Shown here: positions 6,693 through 13,435 of the stretch, piece by piece | Layout: each line of letters starts with the position of its first letter | Numbering within the stretch: the first letter of the stretch is position 1 | Assembly (NCBI GenBank): GCA_910584805.1 | Contig: CAJUCB010000003.1 | Coordinates: 42,376-58,994 of the forward strand | Length of the DNA: 16,619 bases | Reading direction: 5' to 3' | Source of the DNA: an uncultured Oscillospiraceae bacterium | GTDB lineage: Bacteria > Bacillota > Clostridia > Oscillospirales > Oscillospiraceae | Program-made: the position numbers and the translations under genes | Notes under the pieces: generated by a model | Told to the model about the DNA's origin: nothing | Database searches by the model: none | Seen by the model: only the letters and a program-made list of their open reading frames with translations

Positions 6693-7460
6693 ATGACATT
6701 TGGTGAAAAGCTATCCAAAGCACGGAAAGAAAACAACTATACCCAGGAGCAGCTTGCAGATATACTCGGTGTCTCCCGGCAGTCCATCAGCAAGTGGGAG
6801 AGCGATGTGACTTATCCAGAAACAGACAAGCTAATCCGCCTCAGCGAGCTGTTCCACTGCTCCCTGGACTACCTGCTCAAGGACGGGGAACCCCAAAGGG
6901 GCAGCCCTGGGGCAGCCACCTGCGCCCCCTCCCCTGCCCCGATCATCAGGACCAGGGAATGGAAGGAGATGAAAAGCCAGAACACCCTGTGGGGCCTGCC
7001 CCTCTGGGCCATCGGGCAAAACGTCACCGCTGTGGTAGCCATTGGGATGCGGGCCCGTGGGGTCATTGCCATCGGGATGTGTGCCACAGGCCTGCTCTCC
7101 TTTGGCATGCTCTCCCTGGGTATTTTGTCCTTTGGCTTGCTCTCCCTAGGCCTTTTGTCTGTGGGTTGTTTTTCTATCGGCATCCTGGCAGTGGGGGCCC
7201 TCAGCCTGGGCTTCTTTGCCTTGGGCTCTGTGGCCGCCGGCGGGCTCTGCGCTGGGGCCGTTGCTCTGGGAAAGTACGCCGCCACCGGGGACTATGCCTA
7301 CGGCATGGTGGCCATCGGCAAGAGCCAGGCCACTGGCAGCCTATACCAGAGTCTTGGACATCTGAGCAGCACAGACCATGCCACGGTCACTGCCCTGCTG
7401 GATGCCAACGTCCCCGCCGCCCTCTCCTGGGCCAAGGCGCTGTTCCAACTCTTTCTCTAA
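6693..7460 (+). CDS. XRE-family HTH protein with C-terminal glycine-pentad repeat domain
   Basis: Residues 1-64 form a standard XRE/Cro-type helix-turn-helix (FGEKLSKARKENNYTQEQLA, GVSRQSISKWESDVTYPE), ending in the usual LDYLL. A proline-rich linker (70-95) follows. From about residue 116 to 193 the chain is almost wholly hydrophobic with a glycine at every fifth position, consensus (S/A)-x-G-x-(L/F/V). The last 45 residues are ordinary helical sequence. The start is an ATG with GGAGG 8 nt upstream. The gene stands alone between a terminator and a convergent hairpin. The HTH implies DNA binding. The repeat could be a beta-solenoid sensor or oligomerisation part, or could lie in the membrane; I cannot tell which and do not recognise a named gene. 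It is not close in sequence to the classical A(D/N)LxX pentapeptide proteins. Confidence 0.85.
   Translation: MTFGEKLSKARKENNYTQEQLADILGVSRQSISKWESDVTYPETDKLIRLSELFHCSLDYLLKDGEPQRGSPGAATCAPSPAPIIRTREWKEMKSQNTLWGLPLWAIGQNVTAVVAIGMRARGVIAIGMCATGLLSFGMLSLGILSFGLLSLGLLSVGCFSIGILAVGALSLGFFALGSVAAGGLCAGAVALGKYAATGDYAYGMVAIGKSQATGSLYQSLGHLSSTDHATVTALLDANVPAALSWAKALFQLFL
7038..7271 (+). repeat. In-frame 15-nt (five-residue) glycine repeat array
   Basis: Within the XRE protein, glycines occur at residues 118, 123, 128, 133 and on to 193 with unbroken five-residue phase: sixteen in a row. The DNA shows the matching 15-nt periodicity, for example ctctcctttggc, ctctccctgggt and ctctccctaggc units. Codon choice differs from copy to copy, so the array is old rather than a recent slippage expansion. 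Confidence 0.85.
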
Positions 7461-7468
7461 CATACACA

Positions 7469-7503
7469 AGGCCCCGGCAGAGGAAGTTCCTCCGCCGGGG
7501 CCT
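7469..7503. terminator. Strong hairpin between convergent genes (probable bidirectional terminator)
   Basis: Arms AGGCCCCGGC (7469-7478) and GCCGGGGCCT (7494-7503) pair perfectly. After one mismatch the stem continues with GAGGA/TCCTC to a 3-nt loop. It sits between the stop codons of the XRE gene (7460) and hydA (7511). The T-tracts on both sides are poor (TTGTGTA on the minus side, GTTATACTT on the plus side), so termination efficiency is uncertain, but position and stem strength favour this role. Confidence 0.65.
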
Positions 7504-7510
7504 GTTATAC

Positions 7511-9328
7511 TTACTTATTGACCACGTAATTCTGATCGGTAAGCTCGTTATACTTGCCGCGCTTGACATAGGTGGTATGGAGATACTCATGGGAGGCATG
7601 GCCACCGGGAGCGCCCCACTCCTCATAGAATTCCATCAGAGAGGGGTTCTCATGGGACTTACGCAGCTTCTTACGCTCGTCCTCGCCATAGATCGCATCG
7701 GACCGCTTCTGACGGACGATGTCGATGTTCTCTCTGGGCCGGGGCTGGCCGCCCCCGGTGATGCAGCCGCCGGGGCAGCCCATAACCTCGATGAAGTGAT
7801 AGGGGGAGGTGCCGTCGGCCACCTGGTTCATCAGCTTCCGGGCTCCGGCGAAGCCGCTGGTGACAGCGATCTTGACCTCCATGCCCTCTGCCGCCTTCCA
7901 CTCCGGCTTCACGTCCTCCAGGACAATGGTAGCCTCGCGGACCTGCTCCAAGCCCACAATGGGGGAAACGTGGAGGTTGTGGAAGGGCAGCTCACGACCG
8001 GTGATGATCTCATACACGGTACGCAGAGCGGCTTCCATCACGCCACCGGTCACGCCGAAGATATCTGCCGCGCCGCTGGAGAGGCCCAGGGGTGCGTCGA
8101 ACTCCTCGTCAGGCAGGGAGAGGAAGTCAATGCCCATGATCTTGATCAGGTCTGCCAGCTCACGGGTGGTGAGCACCGCGTCAACGTTGGGCACACCGTC
8201 GTTACACATCTCTGGACGGGCACATTCCGTCTTTTTGGCGGTGCAGGGCATGATGGAGACCACATAGATATCCTCCGGCTTTTTCCCGATCTTCTTGGCA
8301 TCGTAGCTCTTGGCCACCGCACCGAACATCTCATGGGGGGACTTGCAGGTGGAAAGGTGATCCAGCTCATCGGGGAAATAGTGCTCAATAAACTGAACCC
8401 AGCCAGGAGAGCAGGAGGTCATCATGGGCAGCACCGCACTGCCGCCGCTGACCACAGATTGGAGACGGGAAAGGAACTCTGTCCCCTCCTCCATGATGGT
8501 CAGGTCGGCACCCCAGTTGGTGTCGAACACATCGTCAAAGCCCAGGCTGCGCAGGGCAGCGGCCAGCTTGCCGGTCTCACAGGTACCGGCGGGGAGGCCG
8601 AAGCACTCGCCAATACCCACGCGGACGGCGGGAGCGGGTTGGACAATAACATGCTTGTTGGGGTCCCGGAGGGCTTCCAGGACTCTGTCCCTGTGGCTGG
8701 TCTCCTTCAGGGCGCCCACAGGACATACCACCACGCACTGGCCGCAGAAAGCGCAGGAGGTGTTGCCCAGAGGCAGGCCGAAGGCCGGGGTAATCACAGT
8801 CTGGAAGCCGCGGTTCTCCGCCGTCAAGATAGCGGTGGTCTGGATGTTCTTACACGCGCTCACGCAGCGGCGGCACAGGATGCACTTGTTGGGGTCTCTG
8901 GTGATGGACTCGCTGATATCGATGGGACGCAGCACCCGCTCCCCCTCGTAGGGGGAGTCCTCCACGCCCAGCTCCCGGCCCAGGGCCTGGAACTCGCAGT
9001 CCTGGTTCCGCACGCAGGTGAGGCACTTCTTATCATGGTTGGAGAGGAGCAGCTCGTACATCGCCCGGCGGCCCTCCTGGGCACGCTTGCTGTTGGTCTC
9101 GATGACCATACCGTCTCTGGCCTCAACCATGCAGGAGGCTTGCAGGTTCTTTGCCGGGGGGCTCAACTGCTCCACCACACAGATGCGGCAGGCGCCGTAC
9201 TTGTGGACCCCTTCCAGGTAGCACAGCTTCGGGATGTGGATGCCGTTGCGCTCTGCGGCCTGCAAAATGGTGCTGCCTGCCGGCGCAACACATTCCTTCC
9301 CGTTGATCGTTAGTTTGATATCTGCCAT
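7511..9328 (-). CDS. hydA: [FeFe] hydrogenase catalytic subunit (HydA/HndD type)
   Basis: This 605-residue subunit makes or consumes H2 at the H-cluster. Domains in order: a plant-type [2Fe-2S] ferredoxin domain (C36, C47, C50, C66), a His-ligated [4Fe-4S] site (H98, C102, C105, C111), and two ferredoxin [4Fe-4S] sites (C149-C152-C155-C159 and C192-C195-C198-C202). The H-domain then carries L1 TSCSPGW (304-310), L2 MPCTAKKTE (360-368) and L3 EVMGCPGGCITGGGQP (514-529). The C-terminus is the small-subunit-like segment (about 550-590). L1 has a single cysteine where prototype enzymes have two. No signal peptide or twin-arginine is present, so it is cytoplasmic. It is the last gene of hydC-hydB-hydA, 5 nt after hydB; the AGGAGG ribosome binding site lies in the last hydB codons. 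Context points to an NAD(P)-linked, probably bifurcating enzyme. Confidence 0.95.
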   Translation of the reverse strand: MADIKLTINGKECVAPAGSTILQAAERNGIHIPKLCYLEGVHKYGACRICVVEQLSPPAKNLQASCMVEARDGMVIETNSKRAQEGRRAMYELLLSNHDKKCLTCVRNQDCEFQALGRELGVEDSPYEGERVLRPIDISESITRDPNKCILCRRCVSACKNIQTTAILTAENRGFQTVITPAFGLPLGNTSCAFCGQCVVVCPVGALKETSHRDRVLEALRDPNKHVIVQPAPAVRVGIGECFGLPAGTCETGKLAAALRSLGFDDVFDTNWGADLTIMEEGTEFLSRLQSVVSGGSAVLPMMTSCSPGWVQFIEHYFPDELDHLSTCKSPHEMFGAVAKSYDAKKIGKKPEDIYVVSIMPCTAKKTECARPEMCNDGVPNVDAVLTTRELADLIKIMGIDFLSLPDEEFDAPLGLSSGAADIFGVTGGVMEAALRTVYEIITGRELPFHNLHVSPIVGLEQVREATIVLEDVKPEWKAAEGMEVKIAVTSGFAGARKLMNQVADGTSPYHFIEVMGCPGGCITGGGQPRPRENIDIVRQKRSDAIYGEDERKKLRKSHENPSLMEFYEEWGAPGGHASHEYLHTTYVKRGKYNELTDQNYVVNK

Positions 9329-9333
9329 AGTTC

Positions 9334-12300
9334 TTACCTCCTGTCACAGCGCAGGCAACGGCTGGCCTCAGCACGGGCATCCAGCTCGTGCATGCCAAGG
9401 TTCCGTTCCCAGAAGTTCGCTTTGGCCTGCTCCGCATCCATACGGCGGGTGAGGAAGCGGTCATGGGGGATAATGTCGCCCTCGATATGGTAATCGGTGA
9501 TCTCCTGCTCGAAGCCCTTGGCCAGTTCGCCGGTGCCGCCCAGGTACTTGTCGATACCGGCAGCCGCCACTTTGGCCTCATACACAGCATGGACGATATC
9601 CTTGGGTCCGCGGTGGGCGTCGCCGCCCACGAACACGCCGGGGACAGATGTAGCCTGGCTGTACTGGTCTGCGATGATACGGTCGCCGTCCAGGTTGACG
9701 GTGCCGCGAATGAACTTGGTATCCGGGGTCTGGGAAATGGCGGGGATGGCAATGTCGAACTCCTCCACATAGCTCTCACCACTGGGGGATGCCTTCCGGC
9801 GCCCGGAGCTGTCGAACTGGCCCAGCTTCTGCTTCATGATGCAGATGCTCGTGAGCTGGCCATTGGTCCCGATGAACTCGATGGGGTTGGCCAGGGTACG
9901 GATGGTGACACCTTCTTCGATAGCGTCGGCGATCTCCACCTTATCTGCGGGCATATCCTCCTCGGCACGGCGGTAGAGGATAACCACTTCCTTGGCGCCC
10001 AGACGCACAGCGGTACGGGCAGAGTCGATGGCGGTGTTGCCGCCGCCGATAACAGCCACCTTCTTGCCGGTGAAGTCCAGGTCCCGCTTCATGATGACCC
10101 GCTTTAGGAAGTCCAGGCCGTTGACGATGCCGTTCAAACGTTCGCCGGGGATGCCCAAGCTCAAGGTCTTCTGGGCGCCGATGGCAATAAAGATGGCGTC
10201 GTAATTCTTCTGCAGGGACTTGAAGGAGAGGTCCACGCCGATCTTGGTGTTCATAATCATATTCACACCAGTGCGCTGGATGTTGCTGATCTCCCGCTCA
10301 ATGATGTCCAGGGGCAGACGGTAGTCGGGGATACCGATGGTCATGATACCGCCCAAGCGGTCCTCGGCCTCGTACACGTCCACCTGATAGCCCAGACGGG
10401 CCAGGTAATAGGCGCAGGTCAGGCCGGCAGGGCCGGAACCCACGATGGCCACCTTCTTGTCCAGCTTGGCCACAGGCTTTAGGTCCTCGTCGGAGGGGAA
10501 GCCGTGGGCGTAAGCCCAGTCAGTGGCGAAACGCTTCAGCTCACAGATGTTCATGGCCTCGTCCACGGTGCCGCGGCGGCAGCGCTCCTCGCAGGGGTGG
10601 GTGCAGACACGGCCGCAAATGCCAGAGAAGGGGTTATCCCGCAGCATAACCCGGGCAGCACCCATATAATCGCCGGTGGCAATCAAGCTCATGTAACCGG
10701 GGATATTGATGCCGGCGGGACAGGTGTTCTCGCAGGGGCTGGACACCAAGTCGCTACAGACACCGGCCACGCAGTACTTCTCCACGATGTGCTCCACGTA
10801 CTCTGCGCGGAAGTACTTCAGGGTGGAGAGCACGGGGTTGGGGGCCGTCTGGCCCAGGCCGCACATAGCGGTGTCCTGGATGATCTTGCCCAGGTGCTCC
10901 AAGGTCTCAATGTCTCTGGGCTGGCCTTCCCCGGCTACGATGCGGTTGAGGATTTCCAGCATCCGCTTGGTGCCCACCCGGCAGGCAGTACATTTGCCGC
11001 AGGATTCCTCCTGGATGAAGTCCAGGTAGAAGCGGGCGGTATCCACCATGCAGGTGTCCTCGTCCATGACGATCAAGCCGCCGGAACCCACAATGGAGCC
11101 CAGGGCTGCCAGGGATTCATAATCCAGGGGCGTGTTGATATTTTCCGCGGTGATACAGCCGCCGGAAGGGCCGCCGGTCTGGGCGGATTTGAACTTTTTC
11201 CCGTTGGGGATGCCGCCGCCGATGGAATAAATTACCTCGGACAGAGGCGTGCCCATGGGCACCTCCACCAGGCCGGTGTTGACGATGTTGCCGGAGAGGG
11301 CGAACACCTTGGTGCCGGGGCTCTTCTCTGTGCCGAACTGGCGGAACCAGTCGGCCCCATTGAGCATGATGGCGGGAACGGTGGCCAAGGTCTCCACGTT
11401 GTTGATGATGGTGGGCTTGCCAAAGAGGCCGCTCTGGAAGGGGAAGGGCGGCTTCTGCCGGGGCTCACCGCGCTGGCCCTCCACGGAGGCCATCAGGGCC
11501 GTCTCCTCGCCGCAGACGAAGGCGCCTGCGCCGATGCGGATTTCAATGTCAAAGTTAAAGCCGGAGCCCATGATATCCTCGCCCAGCAGGCCCTCTTCCC
11601 GGGCCATTTCCAGGGCTGCTTTCAAACGCTCCACGGCAATGGGATACTCTGCACGGATGTACACAACGCCATGCTGGGCGCCGATGGCGTAACCGCCAAT
11701 GAGCATACCCTCAATGACGCTGTGGGGATCGCCCTCAAAGACGGAGCGGTCCATAAATGCGCCGGGGGCGCCCTCGTCGGCGTTACAAATGATGTACTTC
11801 TCCTCGCCAGCCTCACGGGCAGCTGCCTCCCACTTCACGCCGGTGGGGAAGCCAGCGCCGCCGCGGCCACGCAGGCAGGAGCGCTTCATTTCGTTGACCA
11901 CCTGGGCCCGGTCGCCCTTTTCCAGAATCCGGGCCAAGGCCAGATAGCCGTCCTTGGCCACGTAGCTGTTGATGCAGTTGACGTCGATGAGGCCGCAGTT
12001 GCGCAGGGCAATCCGGACTTGATCCCGGAAGAAGGCCACCTCATGGATGTTGGACACCCGCTTGCGCTGGATGCTGTCATAGAAGGTGTAATCCAGCACC
12101 GGCTCGCCGCCGATGAAGTGCTTCTGCACCACGTCCTTCACCCGTTCAGGGGTCATTTCAGTATAATAGGTCTCATCCGGCAGGATGTACACCACAGGAC
12201 CCACGGCACAGGTACCCATGCAGCCGCGCTCGATCACGGCCACCTGGTCGGTCAAGCCAGCCTTTTCCAGTTCCTCCACCATAGCGTCGCGGACATCCTT

Positions 12301-12417
12301 ACAGCCGGAGGACATGCAGCCTGTACCATAGCAGATCATGCACAGGTGGCTGTACTGGCCCATTTTTTCCTCGTATTCCTTTTTCATGGTTTCCAGGTCA
12401 GCGATACTTCTAATCAT
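9334..12417 (-). CDS. hydB: Hydrogenase diaphorase subunit HydB fused to GltD/NfnB-like FAD-NAD(P)H module
   Basis: A 1027-residue fusion. Residues 1-110: thioredoxin-like [2Fe-2S] domain (C34, C39, C66, C70). Residues about 120-450: NuoF/HydB FMN and NADH fold with GRGGAGFPTG (184-193), NADEGAPGAFMDR (212-224) and GEETAL (303-308), then the SLBB part. Residues 473-519: [4Fe-4S] site (C473, C476, C479, C519). Instead of the usual C-terminal ferredoxin comes a GltD-type half. It has a double [4Fe-4S] domain (C549, C554, C562, C566; C601, C605, C609, C613), FAD site GSGPAG (660-665), NAD(P) site GGGNTA (791-796), YRR (815-817, the kind of basic pair that suits NADPH) and GGDAHRGP (931-938). It should be the electron hub linking pyridine nucleotide to HydA through HydC and its clusters. 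The start overlaps the hydC stop as ATGA. The reading frame is unbroken, so the fusion is real; cofactor preference is inference. Confidence 0.92.
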   Translation of the reverse strand: MIRSIADLETMKKEYEEKMGQYSHLCMICYGTGCMSSGCKDVRDAMVEELEKAGLTDQVAVIERGCMGTCAVGPVVYILPDETYYTEMTPERVKDVVQKHFIGGEPVLDYTFYDSIQRKRVSNIHEVAFFRDQVRIALRNCGLIDVNCINSYVAKDGYLALARILEKGDRAQVVNEMKRSCLRGRGGAGFPTGVKWEAAAREAGEEKYIICNADEGAPGAFMDRSVFEGDPHSVIEGMLIGGYAIGAQHGVVYIRAEYPIAVERLKAALEMAREEGLLGEDIMGSGFNFDIEIRIGAGAFVCGEETALMASVEGQRGEPRQKPPFPFQSGLFGKPTIINNVETLATVPAIMLNGADWFRQFGTEKSPGTKVFALSGNIVNTGLVEVPMGTPLSEVIYSIGGGIPNGKKFKSAQTGGPSGGCITAENINTPLDYESLAALGSIVGSGGLIVMDEDTCMVDTARFYLDFIQEESCGKCTACRVGTKRMLEILNRIVAGEGQPRDIETLEHLGKIIQDTAMCGLGQTAPNPVLSTLKYFRAEYVEHIVEKYCVAGVCSDLVSSPCENTCPAGINIPGYMSLIATGDYMGAARVMLRDNPFSGICGRVCTHPCEERCRRGTVDEAMNICELKRFATDWAYAHGFPSDEDLKPVAKLDKKVAIVGSGPAGLTCAYYLARLGYQVDVYEAEDRLGGIMTIGIPDYRLPLDIIEREISNIQRTGVNMIMNTKIGVDLSFKSLQKNYDAIFIAIGAQKTLSLGIPGERLNGIVNGLDFLKRVIMKRDLDFTGKKVAVIGGGNTAIDSARTAVRLGAKEVVILYRRAEEDMPADKVEIADAIEEGVTIRTLANPIEFIGTNGQLTSICIMKQKLGQFDSSGRRKASPSGESYVEEFDIAIPAISQTPDTKFIRGTVNLDGDRIIADQYSQATSVPGVFVGGDAHRGPKDIVHAVYEAKVAAAGIDKYLGGTGELAKGFEQEITDYHIEGDIIPHDRFLTRRMDAEQAKANFWERNLGMHELDARAEASRCLRCDRR

Positions 12418-12956
12418 GCTCCAGCACCTCCTTCCAATGCTTCCTCAACCGGCTCGGCATACAGGGACAGGATGCCCCTGAGCTTGGCAGGCGTCACCTG
12501 CTTGTAGACATCGTCGTCCACCATCATGGCGGGGGCCAGGCCGCAAGCGCCAATACAGCGGGCGATCTCAAAGGTAAACTGGCCATCTTCTGTGGTGCCG
12601 CCCACATCCACGTCCAGCTCCCGCCGGATGGCATCCACCACCTTCTTGCCGCCGCGGACGTAACAAGCAGTCCCCTGGCACATCCGGATGGTATGCTTGC
12701 CCCGCTTCTGGGTGGAGAAGAATGAGTAGAAGCTCACAACTCCGCTGACCTCAGACAGGGGCAGATCCATACCGTCTGCGATGAACTCCTGCAGCTCCAT
12801 GGGGAGATAGCCAAAGATCTCCTGGGCTGCGTGGAGCACCATGATCAGAGACCCTTCCTTTTCCCTGTACTGCTCGATGACATTGGCCACGGCGTCGTAC
12901 AGAGCCTTTTCGTCTGCACCGCAAGTACGGCAGACGGCATCTGGTCTTTCGTTCAT
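12414..12956 (-). CDS. hydC: Hydrogenase [2Fe-2S] subunit HydC (NuoE-like)
   Basis: The 180-residue product is a NuoE/HydC-type thioredoxin-fold subunit. An N-terminal helical bundle contains GSLIMVLHAAQEIFGYLP (about 35-52) and SEVSGVVSFYSFF. The [2Fe-2S] ligands are C93 and C98 (CQGTAC) with C134 and C138 (CIGAC). It passes electrons between the flavin subunit and the hydrogenase. The ATG at 12956 is chosen because AAGGAGG lies 6-7 nt before it; a TTG nine codons upstream lies before that site and is rejected. It is the first gene of the operon and is preceded by a long structured leader and a consensus promoter. Two extra cysteines near the N-terminus (C9, C12) are of unknown use. Confidence 0.93.
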   Translation of the reverse strand: MNERPDAVCRTCGADEKALYDAVANVIEQYREKEGSLIMVLHAAQEIFGYLPMELQEFIADGMDLPLSEVSGVVSFYSFFSTQKRGKHTIRMCQGTACYVRGGKKVVDAIRRELDVDVGGTTEDGQFTFEIARCIGACGLAPAMMVDDDVYKQVTPAKLRGILSLYAEPVEEALEGGAGA

Positions 12957-13161
12957 AGTTTTCCTCCTTTTTCCCACAGGCAATGGATGTACGCCTGCAG
13001 AAGTAGTCTTCAGAGCCTACTGCGGCTCAAAACACAATCGCGTCGGTCAATTCACGGAAAGCGCAACGCCTCCGTCACCCATAAAAGCATGGGGCCTCCG
13101 CCAAACTCATGGGCAAAGACGGCGGACTCTATTCAAATTTGTAAATGGCCCCATCGTACTG
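12957..13161 (-). promoter_or_regulatory. Long structured 5' leader of hydCBA with predicted pseudoknot
   Basis: From the predicted start point near 13161 to the hydC ATG is about 205 nt without a convincing gene. Read on the minus strand it can form: P1, ATGGGGCC (13154-13147) with GGCCCCAT (13096-13089); P2, TCCGCC (13126-13121) with GGCGGA (13102-13097), stacked directly on P1; and a pseudoknot in which GCCCAT of the P2 loop (13114-13109) pairs with ATGGGT (13082-13077). Three hairpins follow: ACGGA/TCCGT (13075-13054), GAGCC/GGCTC (13028-13013) and CAGGC/GCCTG (12997-12977), the last ending 8 nt before the ribosome binding site. No U-tract terminator is present, so any control would more likely act on translation. 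I do not recognise it as a known riboswitch or T-box. The pairings are seen; function is inferred. Confidence 0.55.
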
Positions 13162-13167
13162 TATTCT

Positions 13168-13196
13168 ATTATAGGTTCCCTTTATGTCTTTGTCAA
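13168..13196 (-). promoter_or_regulatory. Consensus sigma-A promoter of hydCBA
   Basis: On the minus strand TTGACA (13196-13191), 17 nt, then TATAAT (13173-13168): a perfect match in both boxes and spacing. Transcription should begin near 13161. Such a promoter would be strong unless repressed or limited by the leader. Confidence 0.85.
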
Positions 13197-13218
13197 TTAT
13201 AAATATGACCAGAATGCC

Positions 13219-13238
13219 ATTTTCTCGGAAAAGAAAAT
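13219..13238. promoter_or_regulatory. Inverted repeat upstream of the hyd promoter (possible operator)
   Basis: ATTTTCT (13219-13225) and AGAAAAT (13232-13238) form a perfect 7-bp inverted repeat with a 6-bp spacer. It is centred about 33 bp upstream of the -35 box of the hyd promoter, a position suited to an activator or a secondary repressor site. The region is AT-rich, so chance is possible. It does not match the Rex consensus TTGTGA-type site. Confidence 0.35.
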
Positions 13239-13311
13239 CATTGGATTACTATATATTCAGTAGAAATCGGAAACTATTCCACGAAATACTTTCTTTTTGG
13301 GGGAGCCGATG

Positions 13312-13355
13312 CAAACCGGGAGCCACCAACTTGCAAATTGGAAACTCCCGGTTTG
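13312..13355. repeat. Large inverted repeat between marR and the hyd promoter
   Basis: Eleven-base arms CAAACCGGGAG (13312-13322) and CTCCCGGTTTG (13345-13355) pair perfectly, with an inner CCAA/TTGG pair (13326-13329 and 13338-13341). It lies 80 nt downstream of the marR stop on the marR-sense strand and could be its transcript end. Neither side has a T-tract, so it is not a typical intrinsic terminator. The rest of the 480-nt stretch 12957-13435 holds the hyd promoter and leader described separately, and AT-rich DNA without a gene. Confidence 0.6.
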
Positions 13356-13435
13356 GGCAAGGAAAGGAATATATGAAATCGAAAATAGAAAATAAATTGG
13401 GTCGTAACCCCGGTTTCCCCCACCCCTCTCCCCGT

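Noticed and set aside
7469..7503. Possible mobile-element end or REP-like repeat.
   Set aside because: Only one copy is seen in the window and it sits exactly between two convergent stop codons, which a terminator explains.
6794..9313. A very long plus-strand open frame (839 codons) running through the XRE gene and antisense to hydA.
   Set aside because: Its translation is low-complexity, Gly/His/Leu-rich sequence typical of the antisense of GC-rich genes; it crosses the 7469-7503 hairpin and conflicts with two well-supported genes.
10504..12507. A 667-codon plus-strand open frame opposite hydB and hydC.
   Set aside because: It is a shadow of the strongly recognised hydB reading frame and shows no family motif or ribosome binding site.
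13052..13090. Short minus-strand reading frame MLLWVTEALRFP in the hyd leader, with GGCGGAGG upstream of its ATG; a possible leader peptide.
   Set aside because: The spacing is only 4 nt, the ribosome binding site and ATG are buried in the P1/P2 helices, and there is no run of regulatory codons or terminator to suggest attenuation.
12957..13161. Known riboswitch classes or T-box in the hyd leader (cobalamin, TPP, SAM, THF, c-di-GMP, Moco, fluoride).
   Set aside because: None of the conserved core sequences I know for these (for example the B12 box, or the T-box AGGGTGG sequence) is present; a covariance-model search is needed to be certain.
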